NCBI GenBank assembly: GCA_905250125.1 | Contig: CAJNOL010000801.1 | Coordinates: forward strand, 1-64,000 | Reading direction: 5' to 3' | Length of the DNA: 64,000 nucleotides | Origin: Rotaria sordida | Lineage: Eukaryota; Rotifera; Eurotatoria; Philodinida; Philodinidae | Part shown: one piece after another, positions 1 to 11,664 of the stretch | How positions within the stretch are numbered: position 1 is the stretch's first letter | How the letters are laid out: the number at the start of each line of letters is the position of its first letter | The notes under the pieces: model-generated | Told to the model about the DNA's origin: nothing | Database searches by the model: none | What the model saw: only the letters and a program-made list of their open reading frames with translations | Translations under genes and position numbers: made by a program

Positions 1-638
1 TGGATTTATTCTTGAATTCCACCACTTTTTCACGTTTCTTTTTTCGATAATGAGTTTATTTTAACGATGGTTCGTCCCATTCAGAATTTCATAATCTATT
101 CTTTGATGTATAAGCGATATGGGTGAAGATGATGAAGCCAAAAGAAAGTGATTTGTTCTACACAAAAAAATTCAGATGATTAGTAGAAGGTTATGAATAA
201 TGATCTTCGGAAAAAATTAAGCAAGTTAGCTAAGTTGCTGAATGTTGAAATATCAGATGTGTATTCAAGGAACCTAATATATTTGGGAAAACAGTAATAT
301 TTAGAAAAAAAAGAGTGTAAGGTAAATATAAACTTATCTGACAAGAGTAAACTCTTGTCTATTATTTAGTTCAACTTTAATAATTAAATAACAAAAAACT
401 AGTGGCGTATTATATCATGATAAAATACTTCTTCAGACATTGAATTTCCAACAAATGATTTAATATAAGATAACACAAAAATAAAACAACAAAATAGACT
501 ATTTTCTCCCTCTTTTAATCATTCTTTGAAAGTGAAATAAGAAAGAAGAAGGCAATCATATGGATAGCAAAGTACTAATGTAATCCTATTCCAGATTCCG
601 AGTCCATCATTCAGGCCGTCCGAAATGACGTCTTAATA

Positions 639-762
639 GGTCTAAAACGGTGTAATTATTGCCCTAAACGATGAAAAACGATCGCCGTTTTTCATCGTAT
701 TCCGTCAGCTTGGATTGAGGGCCGTTTTTCCTCGGAACGTAAACGACGCCGTTTTAGGCCGT
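639..762. repeat. CpG-rich inverted repeat with internal palindrome
   Basis: The ends are TCTAAAACGGTGT on the left and ACGCCGTTTTAGGC on the right, an imperfect inverted pair. Inside lies a near-perfect palindrome (cgatgaaaaacg / cgtttttcatcg, about 669-699). CpG is frequent here, unlike the AT-rich surroundings. A similar CpG-rich, 'aaacggccgt'-bearing stretch occurs at about 56655-56800. Probably a short non-autonomous element or its remnant. Confidence 0.5.
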
Positions 763-789
763 TTCCAGTAATTAACGATGAGCAATACG

Positions 790-891
790 AGGATGTGGGT
801 GTGGACGTGGAGAATGCGTGTTGGTGGTGTGTGTGTGCAGTTCTCCTGTCTTAAATTCCCACATCTACACCCCACCTTACCTACACCCATC
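790..891. repeat. GT-rich arm plus CA-rich arm (telomere-like hairpin)
   Basis: A GT-rich tract (gaggatgtgggtgtggac and onwards to about 838) is followed after about 20 nt by a CA-rich tract (cacatctacaccccacc, 860-890). The two can pair as an imperfect hairpin. Similar paired arms recur across the window (see findings). Confidence 0.5.
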
Positions 892-1300
892 TCTCGACCT
901 TGATCAATGATCAGTTGAACCGACTGAAACTCGATAACGACATTGATTCGTTTCTCTGAAGATATTTCTGGCGCATCTAAAAGGAGATTTTAGTTCGAAA
1001 TTTATTGGGCTCTTTTGAGGGTGACAACAAGGAGTAATAGGATCTTTCTTCACTGATTCAAAGAAGAAGAAAAGCAGACCGAAAGAATTGCTCATTTCCA
1101 TTGGCTAGAAGAAGAGTGATTACATTCAAGCGATTCTCATTCATCGCTAAGCGAATTCTGTTCAGTACAGAAACTGAAAAGACATGACAATAATAAAACA
1201 GAAACCTACACTTAAAGGAAAATTAACGACACGTAAGAACAATGTTTCATTAGTTTTTCAACAGCCATTTGTGTCCCATATCATCTTCACATGTTAATGC

Positions 1301-2625
1301 CTAGTTCGATAGTGATCTGCTCTCAAAAGAGAAAGAGTGAACTTTTGTATTTTGCTTGAACGATTGAACTTCATTTGAAATTTTGGACTTTTTTTTAACA
1401 CTTTGACTTCTTAATTCCATGAGAGTTCGTTTTTCCTTCCTTGTCTGCTCTTCATTGCCCATACGCAGCGATGTTGCCGGCTCAATTGCAGGACTAGCAC
1501 CTTGAATGCCATAGAGAACGCGTGCAGCTGGAACATGCTGTTTAGCTCGATCAATATGTTCACTCGAATCATCGAAGAAAATTGCTGGATCGATGGCGCG
1601 TAAGAAAGGTGTTTTATCCAGTCCACCCAAGAAATGCGTCTCGTCAATATTGAGACCCCACTTCTTCAGAGTGTTGAAAGCTCTTTCATTGGCCACGCCG
1701 TTGCGAGCAGTAACCAGGAAAGTGCGCACTCTCCATCTGTTCTCCTGTTCTAGTGCTTCCCGTACCTTTTGCAGCTTGAGAGCGAATGTTTGCATTGGAC
1801 CTTTTGGTAACGGAATATGTCCTCTTTTTCGCTCAAACTGTTGAAAGGCCTTCAATCCCTTCGCTCTATAGATGCGTTCTGCTTCATCTGAAAAAAGTAC
1901 ACCATCTCCATCGAAAACGATACGAACTTGACCCTCCGGCCATTTCGAGGTGAGGGAGGATGTCGACGCACTATTTAGAACCATCGTGTTGACCTCAGCA
2001 GATCTTTTTGATAGCATGAAGAAACAACATGGAAAAATAGCTTAGATCCAAAAGAGTTTTAAGCTTACCGTGAGCTGGACTCATTGGATGCTGCTTCGGC
2101 CATTATGTTGCACACCAATCCGGCTGCTATTCCTTCAAAAGCACCTTGAATACTGTCAGACAGTACTGTGCGCACCTGCTCCTCTTCTGTGGAAAGAAAG
2201 AGATTGCACTGCCAAGCTGTTAGGTATCTGGTAACCTCCGTACCACTGGTGAATGACATACGTGTGATAGGAAGTTTGTAGTAGTTGATGGAATGTCGCA
2301 CTCGTTCTCCTGACTCACTGTCGTTCCGTGACACAAGAATGACCTCAACCAGCTGTTTACCGGCGACTTCGTTCAATGCCAATAGAGACTTCACTAGTAG
2401 AAATCCAACACCAGGTTTCAAAGGTGTTGTGATGTGAGCGTGTTGATGCTTTTTATAAGTTTCAAGCCCTTCACGCAACCATATATCGTGAGATTCATTG
2501 CAGTTGAAGAGTGCAGTAGATGTAATACAGACGACCAACTCGAAGGAGAGCGGCATGAAGAGAAGTTTTCTACAAAGAGTTTTAAGTAGCACTCTTACCG
2601 ACTCGTAATTCTGTAAGTTAAGCAA
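1301..2625 (-). CDS. Cytosolic 5'-nucleotidase, cN-I type (HAD-like)
   Basis: Two exons, 2069-2625 and 1301-2003, joined across a 65-nt GT-AG intron (2004-2068); the joined frame is 419 codons. The product should dephosphorylate nucleoside monophosphates such as AMP in the cytosol (5'-nucleotidase family PF06189). Visible motifs: VSRND-SxxGERVRHSI in exon 1, then the HAD nucleophile-type motif FDGDGVLFSDE at the start of exon 2, LVTARN, FLGGLDKTPFL and IFFDD near the end of the core. A basic, low-complexity C-terminal tail of about 60 residues follows. The start is uncertain: the Met at 2556 (MPLSFELVV) lies only five residues before the conserved core, and a 29-nt pseudo-intron could link another upstream exon. 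Base composition is less AT-rich than the neighbouring genes and the motifs recall the bacterial branch of the family more than vertebrate NT5C1A. Family call firm, exact substrate not. Confidence 0.85.
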
Positions 2626-2789
2626 GCTAAGACGAATAAGCGTATAAACTCAAAAAGCACAAAATGATGAACGCAAAGGAGAACGACGGGCTCTGTGATT
2701 CCTGAAATCCAATCTGAATTGGGATTGCAATTCAATGACTCAGACAAGTAAGAATATCCTATCCTCAAGAAAAAATATTTGTCTCTTCA

Positions 2790-3732
2790 ATATATACGGT
2801 CGGAAAAAATAGTTAGAGTCTATATTTTGAATATATTTCCACTATAAAAACATTTTTTTTTCAAGTAACTACATATTCTGAAAGCCCATAGAGTTTTCTA
2901 CCGCTTTGTATAATAAGGTTTTAGTTGAGATCAATTTGTTACCAAAATAAGTTGAGTTAAACTAAGGCACTCTCATATCGAGATTCTCACAGACTTGATT
3001 TTGTCAGTGTCATCAAAATTAGTATTTTGAATTTTTTATTACTATAGTATTGTCTTTTTAAAAAACTAACCATAGATTCTGATAGAGCTTGAAATTCTCT
3101 ATCATCTTGTATATTTTTTAATAATTTTGTAGTTATGTGCCGAAAAATAATCCAAGTATTACGTCGACACACTCCTTGAATTAGCTGTTTTACTACCTCT
3201 CTAGGTTTTTGTTTCAAAAGTACACAATAATAGAGAATTTCAAGCTCTATCAGAATTGATAATTCTTTTTTTAAAAGCTTATTTGAATAGTAGCCATATT
3301 TTGAGAAAAAGAGAAAAGCAACGATTTTCAGTACTTGTCGATTGACGGTCTGTTTAATTTTCTCAAGTTTTCTTTTCTATAAATAAACATTAAAAGATAA
3401 GTAAACATTTGAGGTGATAGAAAATTTCAAGCTCTATCAGAATCTGTGGTTACTTTTTTAAAAAGACAATACTATAGTAATAAAATTTCAAAACACTAAT
3501 TTTGATGACACTGACAAAATCAAATCTATGAAAACCTCGATATGAGAGTGCCTTAGTTTCACTCAACTTATTTTGGTAATAAATTGATCTCAACTAAAAT
3601 CTTATTATATAGAGCGATAGAAAACTTCATGAGCTTTCAGAATATGTAGTTACTTGGAAAAAAAATGTTTTTATAGTGGAAACATATTCAAAATACAGAC
3701 TCTAACTATTTTTTTCTGGGCGTATATCAATG
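2790..3732. repeat. Foldback element, about 940 bp
   Basis: The left arm (about 2790-3106) is matched by its inverted copy on the right (about 3413-3732). Paired landmarks: AGTTAGAGTC (2811-2820) with GACTCTAACT (3698-3707), and 'actaaggcactctcatatcg' on the left with 'cgatatgagagtgccttagt' on the right. The ~300-nt spacer carries another gatagagc/gctctatc hairpin at 3228-3255. No open frame of note, so a non-autonomous element. Confidence 0.85.
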
Positions 3733-4378
3733 AGAGTGTTTTTAAGTAAGTTCTAGAAAATATGAAAATAAAGTTGTATTAAATTATGTGGTGTGTGGGT
3801 GTGCGGCTGAGAGTGTCCGTGTGGACTCGTGCCTTCTAGCTAGTGACACTCACACTTACATCCAGTTTTTGTGCTGGTGACTATTTTCCATGTCATCTTC
3901 TATGCTCAGATTCTCGAAGACAACAGTCAATATATTTTTCGGTAGAAAATTAAACAGGAAATCTTTTAGTAAAAAAATCAGCTCGGTCGACTTTAACACA
4001 CAGTAGAAATATTAAAAATACACAGTCGAATTTATTCTGGCTCACTCGATATATATGTGACGATTTCCTGCGTGTAAGCGGAATTACACTGTGTTTTATT
4101 TCTCCTTTTAATCAAGAGAATCGTACATATAACATATTTTATCGCTCTTTTTATATCCTCACCCAAGGAGAGAGAAAAAAGAACACGTAAGAGATGTGGA
4201 CATTGAACTGAGAACAAGAGTGATGACTTTGAAATGAGAACAAGAGTGATGACATTGCAATAAGAGCATGAGTAAGAACGATGCCATAAAAAATGGTACA
4301 TACAAATGAGGTAAGGGAAGAATGGAATGTATGTAAGTAATGCCATACTAGGAACTCGACTGGGACATCACAATATAC

Positions 4379-4979
4379 AAGGTGTGTAAAAATGTTTTTC
4401 CAGGGGAGGTAATGCTCTGATTTTAAATAGAGTTGATAGCAAAATTTATACCAAATGTAAACGCGTCAATAATGGGATTTCATCAGTATTAAACGGTAAG
4501 GGTTCTACAAAACTTTTTATATCAAACATAACAAATCTTTGGATATATGGTGCATAAAAATGGTTTTCTACAGGCGTAATGGTGTGATTTTAAATAGGAT
4601 CAATGACAAATTTTATATGGAATGAAAGGGCATCAAAAATAGGATTTATCAGTATAAAATAATAAGGGTTCTATCAATATTTTTATACCAAACATAACAA
4701 ATTTCTAGTGATTTTTGGAGCATTACTTCGTAGAAAACCATCATTATGAATCAAATTTAGTTTTTGAACTGCCTCATGGAAGAAATGTTTTCATACTAAA
4801 GTAGCGAAATTTCCTAGAAATTTGTTAAGTTTGATATAAAAAGATTGACAGAACCTTTACTATTTAATACTGATAAATTCCATTTTTGACGCACTTTCAT
4901 TTGGTATAAAATTTGCTATCGACTCTATTTAAAATCACAGCATTATCCCCCCCTGGAAAAACATTTTTACACACCCTGT
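4379..4979. repeat. Foldback element with tandem left arm
   Basis: The left terminus AGGTGTGTAAAAATG (4380-4394) is matched by the inverted right terminus catttttacacacccTgta (about 4962-4980). The left arm occurs twice in tandem (about 4379-4545 and 4550-4720), each with the sequence TTTTAAATAG followed by an 'acaaat(t/c)t' end, and the right part (about 4800-4979) is its inverse. It is related in sequence to the larger element at 17983-19364: both pass through an (A/G)GG-TGT terminus, a 'tagt...taagrgtt' segment and an 'aaattt' end. Confidence 0.8.
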
Positions 4980-5524
4980 ACAATATGTTTCCACTAAATA
5001 AATTTTCTATAAATTTTCGTTGTTTTCTATTAACGTATCCGAATTTTTCTTGGGCGAAACTCAACATTCCTGAGACTGATGCTATGTATCGTTTATTTCT
5101 ATGAGCGTTATCTATCAGATGATTGATTTTAAAGATTGTAAAAAAGAACGATTGAGATTCACCCAAAAGAATGTTTTCATTTAAAAGGAGAATAAAAAGC
5201 AAAGATTTTATAAAAAAAATTCTCCAATGAAAATACTGCATAGGTCTGTTTTTTTTTCGACTTATATTCATTACAACACTATAAATTCGTCAACTAGAGA
5301 TAGGACACACAAAAAGAAAAAAGAAATAGATTAATATTTTCATCATCCATCATTTCATTTTTGAAGATACAGAACATTGGTAGAGGTATAAAGAAACAAA
5401 AAAGGCGATAATAAAAATGAAAGATATTGGTTATCAATATTAATCATAAATTGTGTTCGAAGAGAACGAAAAATCATGCATGGTAAAGAGTATTACCCTT
5501 CGAAAATATTCCGAGGTTTCTATT

Positions 5525-5835
5525 GCCCAGGCAGACGAACTTTTGAGAAAACGCGTTTAAATACACAGAAAATGGCGTGAAATTAGCAAAAAGCGGACGT
5601 TTTTGGCTCACACTTGAGGTTCCCGACTGTAAGGCAAAACGCCCATTTTTCGTCCTTTTGGTGTGTTTAAACGTGTTTACACGCATACAAAAAAAGAGAA
5701 AAAGTGGTCGTTTTTTCATACTCGAGATGCACAATCATGAATACAATCACGTTTCTTGAGCTCGAAAAACATAACAACTTTTTTCTCTTTTTTGTATGCG
5801 TGTAAACGTGTTTTCTCAAAAGTTTGTCTGCTTAG
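5525..5835. repeat. Short foldback element
   Basis: Left end cagacgaacttttgagaaaa (5531-5550) pairs with ttttctcaaaagtttgtctg (5811-5830). An inner pair is cacgcatacaaaaaaagaga (about 5680) with tctcttttttgtatgcgtg (5784-5802). The right end also begins the block duplicated at 11665-12071, so a related terminus lies at both places. Confidence 0.75.
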
Positions 5836-6238
5836 GCGAGAACAGAACAAATAACATGTCTCGACGGTCTATATAAGAAGTCAGTAATAAAAAATAGAAG
5901 GTGACCTAAAATTTTAAGTAAAGTATTGTGATGGTGATAAACAAACATGCATTACTTTTTCTCGTCGAAAATAGTCTCTTTGAATGACTTGAAGATATGA
6001 TAAATGAATATAATACTCTAACTATGAATTACTAGAAATTCAGTTAAGAATTTAAAAAAGTACTTTATGATTAATCGTTGTACAGAAAAAAAAGAACTTA
6101 ACAGAATTCTGATCTCGGTGTCGTGTTATCTATAAATTTTCCGACTTGCTTAAGAATTTTTTAAAATTAAGATAGATTGGTTTTATTAATTTTGCGCCAG
6201 CCGCGTTTGTTATTCCACTGTTTTTTTCTGTCCCATTA
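5811..6238. repeat. Direct repeat copy 1 of 2 (flanks membrane-protein gene A)
   Basis: This block is repeated in the same orientation at 11665-12071 with only scattered substitutions; for example 'gaaggtgacctaaaatttta' occurs in both. Copy 1 has about 22 nt (around 6038-6060, aattcagttaagaattt) that copy 2 lacks. The two copies bracket gene A, 5.9 kb apart. Confidence 0.85.
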
Positions 6239-6242
6239 GGCT

Positions 6243-6278
6243 GTGGGTGTGGGTGTATTTCAATCAGACACCCACACC
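6243..6278. repeat. Perfect TGTGGG-type hairpin
   Basis: gtgggtgtgggtgt on the left faces acacccacaccc on the right across a 12-nt loop, giving a 12-bp perfect stem. The unit TGTGGG matches the telomeric repeat reported for bdelloid rotifers. It is the cleanest of about eight such paired tracts in the window. Confidence 0.7.
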
Positions 6279-7153
6279 CTCAGTGAACACGAACGTCGGT
6301 ACAGTCAGTGTCAGTGTCATCAGTGTACCGGTGAACGTCAGTGCGACTTTATCGGTGGTCAGTATACTGAAACTGCACATTCCTAGCTCAAGTAATTTAA
6401 AAAACATGTATATGAATATTTGAAACATTAATCAACTTCATTGAATTATATCATTGGTGTCACATCCCAAAAAACCTAGTAATATACTCAATTAACTTCG
6501 AATTTGTAATGTTTTTATTAAACTGAAAAAATGCATAACCTATCTTGATGATGAATCAATTGAAAACAGACTGATCCTATCTCTTGTGGATGAGTGTGGG
6601 TGTGAGTATGTATGAAGATTAAAACACTCACACCCAAAATGAGAAGTTTTCAATAGCCACCTTCGAAATAATTTGATTCTCTGGCAAGATGAGCGTTTTG
6701 AATCATTGTATCTCTATTGAACTGTAGAAATAGTTTTCAATAATATAATAACATTCTCTTTGAAGCATCATCAATATTATTCTTTTAACACTTCGATGAT
6801 TTCAATTGTTTGATCACTGATATTATAGGTTCGTTTTACTGTCGCTGATTACACATGATCCTATTAATAATGGAAAGTTTTTAGTTGTAATAATAAATTT
6901 TATTTCAATAGAAAAGAACCACATCGAAATCAAACATTTAGTAAATCAAAAAAGAAAAGAAGAGTATACTATATTAAGATTCTAAAAACAACATATATAT
7001 GCAGCAAGATCGTTGTTTTAAAATGGAACAAGCAAAATATTAGTTTATATATAAAATTGCTCGTTTTTCTTTGTTATTATTCAGAGGATTGCCAACTTAT
7101 ATCAAACAGTATGAAGAAAAAATGTCAAATATTCAAGGGAGGAACAAAATTCT

Positions 7154-10113
7154 TTAATATCGATTAAGTTTTTTAATTCGTCGTTTATGTCTCAATTGTA
7201 CTTCAATTCTTAATGGATTAAACATATTATAAAATTTTGTGAAAACAACAAACATTCCTATAGCTTGTAAAGGCATTATAGCAGCCATAGTAGCAACATT
7301 CATTATTATAACTGATTGTTGACATGCTTCTTCCTACAATATATATATATACTTGAGAAATAAATCAGAATCAATTTGAGACCTACCATATCTTTAGGAT
7401 ACATAACATTAACAGCTGGTCCTGTTGTCGTAGTTGCTGCAATTGTATCTGTTGTTGTTGTAGCTAAAACAATTCACATGAAAATATATTGCATTCTTAT
7501 TAATGAAAACTATAATTTAATAAATTCTTTTCGTTAAGTCATCAAAGTTTACGTAGTTATACAATAACAAATACTAAATTCACATATATTTCTCATGTGA
7601 TACTGAGACATATACTTATGAAGTATATAGAAAACTCTTTTTATATATCCAAAGAGATAGTGACATGTTTACTGTATATTCACTTTAATTGATTTGTTTT
7701 AGTCAAAGAAAAATAAAAGTTTCTTTTACTTGTTGAAGTCGAAGTTGAACTAGTTGTAGTTGTTGTAGAACGAGTAGATGTAGTTGTAATTACAATACCA
7801 GTTGTTGTCAACTATAAAAAAAAATTAATAATGATCACATGAATAACATATCGATCAACTTACTAGAGTATTGACAGTTGTAGTTGATAAAGGTCTTGTT
7901 GTAACTGTTCCAATTGTTGGTGGAGTAGTAGTCGTTGTTGTTGTAGATGAAAGTCCTGGATTCCAGATGTCAAAAACCCAAAATGAAGGATCAGTTATTG
8001 GTGCAGATTCAGGACCTTTAATGATTTAATTTAATTCATGTTATTTTTTTTAATTGATTTTTTGTTAATCTATTCTATTTACCACAAAATTCAGTTCCAC
8101 TAGCTACACCTTAAAATGAAAAATAAGAATATGCATATCAAAAGATGAAGTGTAATAGAAATAAGTTCATACCACTATCAAACATAACATAATATGAATG
8201 TCCTACAATCCATGGTGCAGTTGGAAAACGAATAACAATTGTATATCCAGTATATGTTACTTCTGATTGCCAACCACAATCATATGATTGAACAGTTGTA
8301 TTTGTAGTAGCATCTTTAAAATGTATGTAAGTACCATTACGTGTTGGTCGACTAACTGAACGTGTAGCTAAAAACAATAGAAATACAATTAAATAATACA
8401 ATATTTTATAATATGATAGAGTTGCTTTTAGAAGAAAGTGATCTAAAATTGATTTGATAGAATTTCTACTTAATCTCTTTCACTTATTCAATAATCAATC
8501 ATATATATTGAGCAGAGTCGCTAAATTTAACATCCATCTTATATGCATCAATGAATTTATTCTTGGTTTTTAGAAAATTTTGAAAAACAAAGCAAGATTT
8601 AAAATATTCTACAGAAATCTTTTACATGTATATATGATTATTATTTATTCCATCTAATTAGTATTCGAACCTAAACCTATCTTTTATATTTAATATCATT
8701 AAGATTACTTTGAATTGAGAAAAGGGTTTGATTTTGAAATACGGTGCCGATTGGTGAAGCTGAACCTTGAACAACAGTTGGTCGAATGATACTAGGTGAT
8801 TCAAAACCAACTAAAAATGTAATACACCATTGTTCTGATTGAACATCCGTATCATCGACAGCTCCTGCACAGAATCCTTGTGGACCATATTGATCAGATG
8901 TAGGAATCCAGCTGAGGATGACTTGATAGATACCTATAATTGAGATATTAAAAAAAGAACAAAAACAACATATGTCAGATGTACTAACCAGTACTTGGAT
9001 TTTCAATAGTACTCTTTGTCATACCAACTGGAGAACTAGAAGTGAAATCAATAATAGTTTTTCCAGAACGACCAATTTGTGCGATGACATATTCACTGAC
9101 AGTGGATCCAATTGGTGTACCAATACATGCTTAATAAATAACAAATAATGATTGTTTGAAGAAATTTTCGATAAAATTCTTATTTACCTCGATTTGGTCG
9201 ATTACCAATGATACTTGGTGGAGTACTACAACCACTAGGTACAGCATAACCATAAAAAAGAAATTGAAGTGGAACAGAACTCATTGGTGTTGCTGATGCA
9301 CTATTATAATAATCTTCAATTTGTATAGCTACTGCAGCGTATACTGCAGCTTGTGTAAGTGTGAAGACTAATGTACAATTATCACTGTAAAGAGCGGCAC
9401 CAGGTACACCTGAACATACACCGCCACATTCATCATATGAATTATAATTGCTTGTTGATGAAGTAGACCAACGACATTTTAATATATCACCTCCATCAAA
9501 ATCAGATATTTGAACAATATGTACATGCTGTTGATTAATAGCTTTGTAAATGACAGGAAGAGTGGTAGCAATAGGACTTGAATTTATATAACCATCAGAT
9601 CGAACAATAGTATTTATTCGATTGACAACCTTCCAGTCAGTGCTAGATCCAACAACAAGATTTGACAACCAGGCACTTTCGCCAAACACAATACTAAATG
9701 AAATGCCATTTGTTATTGTTACTGTGTCATATTTTTCACCAGAACTAACATCAAGACCATCACTATAATCAGTACAGTGTGTCTGTGTATTGAGAATGGT
9801 CCAAGAAGAACAGGTACCAGTCACACAATTGACATTGTAACTACTTCCGATAAGACCTCGGTTAGCTATGGTCGTATCGGTGCACGCAACGGATGAACGA
9901 CGCCACGAATATCGTTGGCGTACTTGAATGTCAACAGTACTACCCGATGGAGTATTATTGAAAGGACGCCTATAAAATAGTTACTTTTCAAAAACTTGAT
10001 AAAAATAGATTGTCAGATACTAACCATGTAATGGTACCGCCACGAAAATGAGAAGTATGTATAATAGAAACTCGTAGAAATAAAAAGATGAAAAGGAGTC
10101 GACTGATTGTCAT
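7154..10113 (-). CDS. Mucin-stalked type I membrane protein, copy A
   Basis: Ten exons: 10025-10113, 9188-9969, 8989-9129, 8709-8933, 8173-8367, 8083-8109 (27-nt microexon), 7864-8015, 7730-7811, 7387-7463, 7154-7333; 649 codons plus stop. Order of parts: signal peptide (residues 1-20), SHFRGGTITW motif (about 21-30), a large Cys- and Asn-rich ectodomain with many N-glycosylation sites (segments such as CGGVCSGVPGA, DQYGPQGFCAGAV, GTEFCGPESAPI), a Thr/Ser-rich stalk (about 505-590), one membrane span (about 597-621) and a short basic tail. I do not recognise a named family; it looks like a cell-surface protein. The frame from 8401 starting MYYLIVF looks like a second gene with a signal peptide, but it is the end of intron 4: joining exon 4 at CAA|GTAATC to the acceptor TTTTAG at 8368 gives one continuous frame. 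An inverted duplicate lies at 41403-44347. Confidence 0.8.
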
Positions 10114-11324
10114 CTGTCGTAAATCGAAATGAAAGGATGAAATGAAAAAATTAGTACTACCCAATGGATAGAATAGTAAAGCGCTTTTAAACAATTGTTT
10201 TCAATGATGAATATAATGAAAAGTAAAAAGGTACGTGCATCATAAAAAATAATCTATATCATCTGGAAGGCATTAATGGACGTTAATTTCTAAGCAACAG
10301 TATTACATTTATTTGATGTATAAAGTGAAAGATTTATTGTAAAGTACAGTTTATGGTGCCCCGTTGGTTACAAAAGAAATAAATCATTTTAAATACTTCT
10401 AGATTTGCTGTTTTCGTTGACTAAGTTTATAGTGCTTCTCTATTCATCATTCGTTCTTTCAGATGTTATATTTGCATTAGATGCAAACAACGCTAATTAA
10501 AGTAAATTCACTTTTCGTTTTCTTTTTACGTATCGTTAAATGCAATTCGATGTATCGAGTAAGAATATGTACATTTCAATTTTCTTTAGAAAGAATTTTG
10601 TTAGAAACTGCAAAACTTCTAGACAGTCTTGACCGATAATTTTTCCGACTACAACATCTCACGTGTTAAAAATCTGACACATTTTGTCGATTTAAGAATA
10701 AAGTTTCATTGTATTGGAATTTTAAAATTGATATATTCAGATTCGTAGTCAAAAATTAAATCTACGCGAGTTATTTCTAGTGCTAATCAATAATAATAAG
10801 TGTATAAAATATGTGGCACATGGAAATAAGTCAAAGTTAAAGTTTGAGACATTTATGGATTATTTTTGTAGAGTCATATAGTTTTCTTCTATGTCATGAC
10901 ATACTAGTTAACTTTTAGATGCCATTATTACTATCAAATACTCTTGAAATAATTCATAGTTTTCTGTACCAAAACTCAGCCATATTTTGATTACAGTGAT
11001 GGATTTTCAATCGACAAAAACAACTGTCGATTAAGATACATTTCAAACTAGTATTTCCTTGATTCTTAGTGTTTCGTGAGTATGTTGTTTTGTTTTTTTT
11101 TTGGTCTCAAAATTCTTCAAAATATCGAAGCCTTGGAGAAAATGATAGGGTCACCTTATTCGACTGAGTTGTTTTTTGTCGATTCTGAATCTACTATTTT
11201 AATAGCAATATGGCTGAGTATGGGCACAGAAACCTACGAATTATTTAAATAATTCTATGTTCCAAAATTTCGAATCAAAGTTGAACGATATTTTTAGTCA
11301 GCCAAGTAATATTTTGAAAGAGGG

Positions 11325-11626
11325 GTGTCCAAGGACTGAGGAATAGGAATTCCTACTCAGTTTCCTGACATTTCCTTGAACGCTAAAATTAAAAAAGTAC
11401 AATATCTACGGTACTTATTACTCTTACACTCGTTTTCATCAAGAAATTTGTACACATGAACGTATGAGTACGAAAATTATTGCAAAAAAAGCATTATCTT
11501 GACTTCCATGAATGAGGGAACTGTGATGGAAATAATGGTCAATTCCCATTTCCCCAAGGAATTATCATAGCTACACTGACAATTCCTCTGCAAATTAGGA
11601 ATTCCTATTTCTCAGTCCTTGGACAC
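11325..11626. mobile_element. MITE-like element with 29-bp terminal inverted repeats
   Basis: The 302-bp element starts GTGTCCAAGGACTGAGGAAT and ends with the near-exact inverse (tctcagtccttggacac); 28 of 29 terminal positions pair. There is no coding capacity inside. No clear target-site duplication could be made out. Family not assigned. Confidence 0.75.
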
Positions 11627-11664
11627 TGCTGGATTTTACATCGATTTCTTTGCGTTTAAAGGCG

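Larger units (their letters stand above)
1..1300. other. Intergenic, no gene recognised
   Basis: No open frame here resembles a known protein and none has convincing splice sites. Two structured stretches stand out: a CpG-containing inverted repeat (639-762) and a GT-rich block followed by a CA-rich block (790-891). The rest is AT-rich unique-looking sequence. Confidence 0.6.
2626..7153. other. Gene-free stretch dominated by inverted-repeat elements
   Basis: No coding exon with a recognisable product was found over these 4.5 kb. It holds foldback elements at 2790-3732, 4379-4979 and 5525-5835, a duplicated block (5811-6238) and two GT/CA hairpins (about 6243-6278 and 6596-6645). Open frames inside it overlap repeat arms and read as shadows. 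Confidence 0.6.

Noticed and set aside
904..1101. 65-residue frame upstream of the 5'-nucleotidase
   Set aside because: No recognisable domain, low-complexity Phe run, no supporting splice structure.
1411..1844. Open frames opposite or out of frame with the 5'-nucleotidase exon 2
   Set aside because: Shadows of the real coding frame; no family likeness.
8138..8401. Separate small secreted protein starting MYYLIVFLLFLA (and twin at 43101-43364)
   Set aside because: The hydrophobic start is translated intron. Splicing from exon 4 into the TTTTAG acceptor keeps frame in both copies and gives one 649-residue protein.
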